Source: Methanomicrobia archaeon
Lineage (GTDB): Archaea > Halobacteriota > Bog-38 > Methanoflorentales > Methanoflorentaceae
Reading direction: 5' to 3'
Assembly: GCA_015661395.1 (NCBI GenBank)
Contig: JACWML010000014.1
Location: 1-34,309 of the forward strand
DNA length: 34,309 bases
Shown here in pieces: positions 32,110 to 34,309 of this stretch. A program made the translations under genes and the position numbers. The notes under the pieces were generated by a model. It was given only the letters and a program-made list of their open reading frames with translations, searched no databases and was not told the origin of the DNA. Within the stretch, counting starts at the first letter, position 1; every line of letters begins with the position of its first letter.

Positions 32110-33393
32110 CTAGACGTTCTCGTATTCCTCCATCTTGAGCTCAAATCGCTTGCTGAAGTTACTGACAGCCTCCTCAAGATCTTTTTGCGAGAGGTCCGTC
32201 CGTTCTTCAAACAGCGCCTGGAGCACGGCTTCTCTTAATATCAGCCTCAGATCTGAGCCGGTGCATTTATCGGTCATTTCCGCCAGCTTCTGCGTGTCAA
32301 ACGTACCCTTGATGTGGGCCATGATCTTGTCGAATATCTCTTTTCTCATGGCGGCGTCTGGAAGTGGAAACATCACGATCTTGTCAAATCGCCTCCACGC
32401 GGCTGAATCGAGGAGGCTTGGATGATTAGTCGCACCGATCATCAGCACTCCGTCATCGACTAGGCTGATGTCGTCAATACTCTTGAGCAGCATGTTTACG
32501 GCCCTTTTTATCGCGCCGTGCTCATCAGAGAGCCGCGTTTTGGCTACATAATCAAACTCATCGATGAACAAGATGCAGGGGTTTAATCGCTTGGCGAGAC
32601 TGAATACTTTTCCGATGTTCTTGGACGTCTCGCCAAGATATTGTGAGGTAATCATCGATAGTCGCACCTCCAGAAACGGAAACCCCAACGCTTTTGAAAG
32701 AGCTCGAGCGACTGACGTCTTCCCGGTTCCGGGTGGGCCAACAAACAAGAGCTTCCCTATCTCGAAGAGTTCTATCTCCCTCAAATAGTCTCTGTACTGA
32801 ATTGCCTTGACGATCTTCGCGACTTCCTCTATTTGTTCTTGCGTGAGGACGAGTTTATCGAGACTCTCGCGAACGTCTTCAGGCGCAGAGATTGCGACAA
32901 GCTTGAGCATGTCTTCTGCTTCTTCTCCCTCGCCTGCGATCTCGTCTATTAAGGAAAATATCCACTCCCTATCCATTTCTTTAGGCTTGTTCAGCCGACG
33001 AACCTGTTCGTAATCGACGTCGAGCGAGTTGTTTTTTGAGTAGTAGAAAGCCAAGACAGGATTTTGGTTGATGCGGGGTAGCGAGTCTTGCGTGGCAAAC
33101 CACTTGGCAGCCAGGTCGAGCACCGTAAGGTTGATCCGGGCACCAAACTCGTCGAACGCTACAAATGGGAGCGTTTCGATCAGACGCCAACCGTGCGGGA
33201 TCTCGTAGATTCTGTCAACGGCGTTTTCTGAGACGATGATAGGTCTGTCCACTCTTCGCTCTTTGGAGTTCCAATAGTTCTTTCTGATATGGGGGGGTAG
33301 ATCATTTTCATCGAGCTGATCATAGTCATTGTAGATGTGCGCCGTAAGCAGCAGCTCGATGACGTCAAGGACCTGATTTTCGGGGTCTTCCAT
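32110..33393 (-). CDS. AAA family ATPase of archaeal type
   Basis: 427 residues. A poorly conserved N-terminal half (1-200) precedes one AAA module: Walker A GPPGTGKT at 219-226, Walker B ILFIDEFD around 274-281, sensor 1 GATNHP, an arginine finger region AAWRRFD and a C-terminal lid (GSDLRLILREAVLQALFEER). It resembles single-module AAA proteins of the proteasomal/Cdc48/spastin class but lacks their N-domains; its substrate is not known. It lies upstream of aIF2-gamma on the same strand with 100 bases between. GGATGA precedes the ATG and a TATA element lies upstream. Confidence 0.85.
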   Translation of the reverse strand: MEDPENQVLDVIELLLTAHIYNDYDQLDENDLPPHIRKNYWNSKERRVDRPIIVSENAVDRIYEIPHGWRLIETLPFVAFDEFGARINLTVLDLAAKWFATQDSLPRINQNPVLAFYYSKNNSLDVDYEQVRRLNKPKEMDREWIFSLIDEIAGEGEEAEDMLKLVAISAPEDVRESLDKLVLTQEQIEEVAKIVKAIQYRDYLREIELFEIGKLLFVGPPGTGKTSVARALSKALGFPFLEVRLSMITSQYLGETSKNIGKVFSLAKRLNPCILFIDEFDYVAKTRLSDEHGAIKRAVNMLLKSIDDISLVDDGVLMIGATNHPSLLDSAAWRRFDKIVMFPLPDAAMRKEIFDKIMAHIKGTFDTQKLAEMTDKCTGSDLRLILREAVLQALFEERTDLSQKDLEEAVSNFSKRFELKMEEYENV

Positions 33394-33400
33394 CTAGCAT

Positions 33401-33416
33401 CATCCTGATATATAAG
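33401..33416 (-). promoter_or_regulatory. TATA-like element before the AAA ATPase gene
   Basis: On the minus strand GCTTATATATCAGGA ends about 10-20 bases before the ATG, and another TCTTTATATGC lies about 50 bases before it. The farther one gives the usual spacing if the leader is about 20 bases; the nearer overlaps the GGATGA ribosome-binding site. Confidence 0.35.
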
Positions 33417-33488
33417 CGAACTTTATGCGCGTGAAAAGCATATAAAGATTAGGTCGAGGGCAACGGCCAAAAGGGTCCTAAAGACCTA

Positions 33489-34309
33489 TCAGATCCTAGT
33501 TATGACCTCGCTTCCGTCGTTCGTTACAATGAGGCTATCCTCAGCCTGCGAAACGAGTCCTCGGTCTTTAAGTATCGGATAAGCGCGGATTATTCCCGCT
33601 ATCTCAAGTTGTTTCAAGCCCAAATCGACACGGCCTTTTAGCCATCTCTTGGCGAATGGCAGTGATTTGTAAGCGTCGATATCTTTCAAAATGGCTCGAG
33701 CTTCAGGCGATCGTACAGGCTTTGCCTTCACGAGGCTGAAGATCTCCGCTTTGCCTGTTTCGTACACGCGACCATTGCCGGCGGAAGAAAAAGGTTCAAT
33801 GGCTACAACCTGACCTTCTTTGAGCTTCGATCCGCTTTGAGTTCGTCGGTTGTGAATCGCGGGCGGGGCGTGTTGTGTGTAGCGCTCGAGGCCGTGGCCT
33901 GTGAGATTGGCGACCGGGAGGTACCCGTAATCGACGATCGTGTCTTCGATAACTTCACTGATTGCTGCCAAATCAACGCCCGCTCGCACGACTTCAATTG
34001 CTCGCTCGAGGGCATTGTTCGAGGCGTCGACTAGTTCCTTGTTGTTGCCGAGGTCAATGGTGACCGCGGTGTCGGCAATATAGCCATCTATGTGTACGCC
34101 AATATCAAGCTTGACGAGATCAGTCCCAAACGTTGACGCATCTGCCTTAGAAGGAGTGGCGTGCGCCGCCTCCTCGTTCACGGATATGTTCGTCGGGAAA
34201 GCGATAGCACCGCCTTTTTGCTGAATTGCGTTTTCAATGCTTTCGGCTACGTCAAGCAATTTTTTTCCGACTTTAATCTTTTTAACGGCCTCTGCGCGAA
34301 CCTCTGCCA
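33489..34309 (-). CDS. map: Methionine aminopeptidase type II (partial, 5' end outside window)
   Basis: Removes the initiator Met from nascent proteins; dinuclear metal enzyme. The frame is open to the window edge, so the first 20 or so residues are missing; the ATG-like codon at 34259 is internal (the frame upstream reads EAVKKIKVGKKLLDVAE, the normal N-terminal helix). Metal ligands are visible: Asp in KLDIGVHIDG, Asp in YIADTAVTID, His in LTGHGLERY, Glu in AIEPF and Glu in QAEDSLIV. The type II insert with helices (LPFAKRWLKGRVDLGLKQL) is present, as usual for archaea. Confidence 0.95.
   Translation of the reverse strand, partial: AEVRAEAVKKIKVGKKLLDVAESIENAIQQKGGAIAFPTNISVNEEAAHATPSKADASTFGTDLVKLDIGVHIDGYIADTAVTIDLGNNKELVDASNNALERAIEVVRAGVDLAAISEVIEDTIVDYGYLPVANLTGHGLERYTQHAPPAIHNRRTQSGSKLKEGQVVAIEPFSSAGNGRVYETGKAEIFSLVKAKPVRSPEARAILKDIDAYKSLPFAKRWLKGRVDLGLKQLEIAGIIRAYPILKDRGLVSQAEDSLIVTNDGSEVITRI

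Overview
The window is chromosomal DNA from a euryarchaeon with C1 (methanogenic or methanotrophic-type) metabolism. The signs are a formylmethanofuran dehydrogenase subunit B, an FmdE-family protein, a group II chaperonin (thermosome), Rpo7 and Spt4, aIF2-gamma, KEOPS subunits, a type II methionine aminopeptidase and a clamp-loader subunit of the RfcC/RfcS2 kind known from haloarchaea and Methanosarcina. A Methanomicrobia-like lineage in the broad sense fits best, but I cannot name a genus. TAG is a common ordinary stop codon here, in about a dozen genes.

Layout. Positions 1-12.4 kb form an accessory, molybdenum/tungsten-centred region. It holds fwdB (3' end cut by the window edge), an fmdE-like gene, modB and modA diverging from a control region, a small decayed island with a phage-like gene, a bacterial-type aldehyde dehydrogenase, two molbindin (mop) paralogues, a quinone-reductase-type flavoprotein, modC and a HEAT-repeat protein. 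Between these lie relics of a second mod locus: a broken modA start with its own copy of the modA operator, and the last 33 codons of a modB fused to the front of modC. Positions 12.5-21.2 kb are mostly housekeeping: apgM, cobD, a CPIC thioredoxin-fold protein, rfcC-like, DUF362, a membrane protein, enolase and an MFS transporter. Positions 21.2-25.1 kb carry the thermosome, a rubredoxin-like protein, a cis-prenyltransferase and a DUF5788-like protein. From 34.3 kb down to 25.1 kb the minus strand is one dense information-processing block: map, AAA ATPase, aIF2-gamma, PIN, ppa, rpo7, spt4, dephospho-CoA kinase, S24e, S27ae, kae1, bud32, ITPase, S15 and pcc1, many with overlapping stops and starts.

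How the genes work together. The ABC transporter genes modA, modB and modC with the two molbindins would import and buffer the oxyanion that FwdB needs for its pterin cofactor. ApgM and enolase are consecutive glycolytic/gluconeogenic steps. Kae1, Bud32 and Pcc1 are three subunits of the tRNA t6A-forming KEOPS complex.

The most notable feature is the thermosome. It is present as two consecutive in-frame ORFs (364 and 187 codons), separated by a TAG stop and a strong ribosome binding site inside the apical-domain coding region. Upstream sits a promoter with three TTTTTAAACA repeats inside a long inverted repeat. This looks like a naturally split chaperonin subunit.
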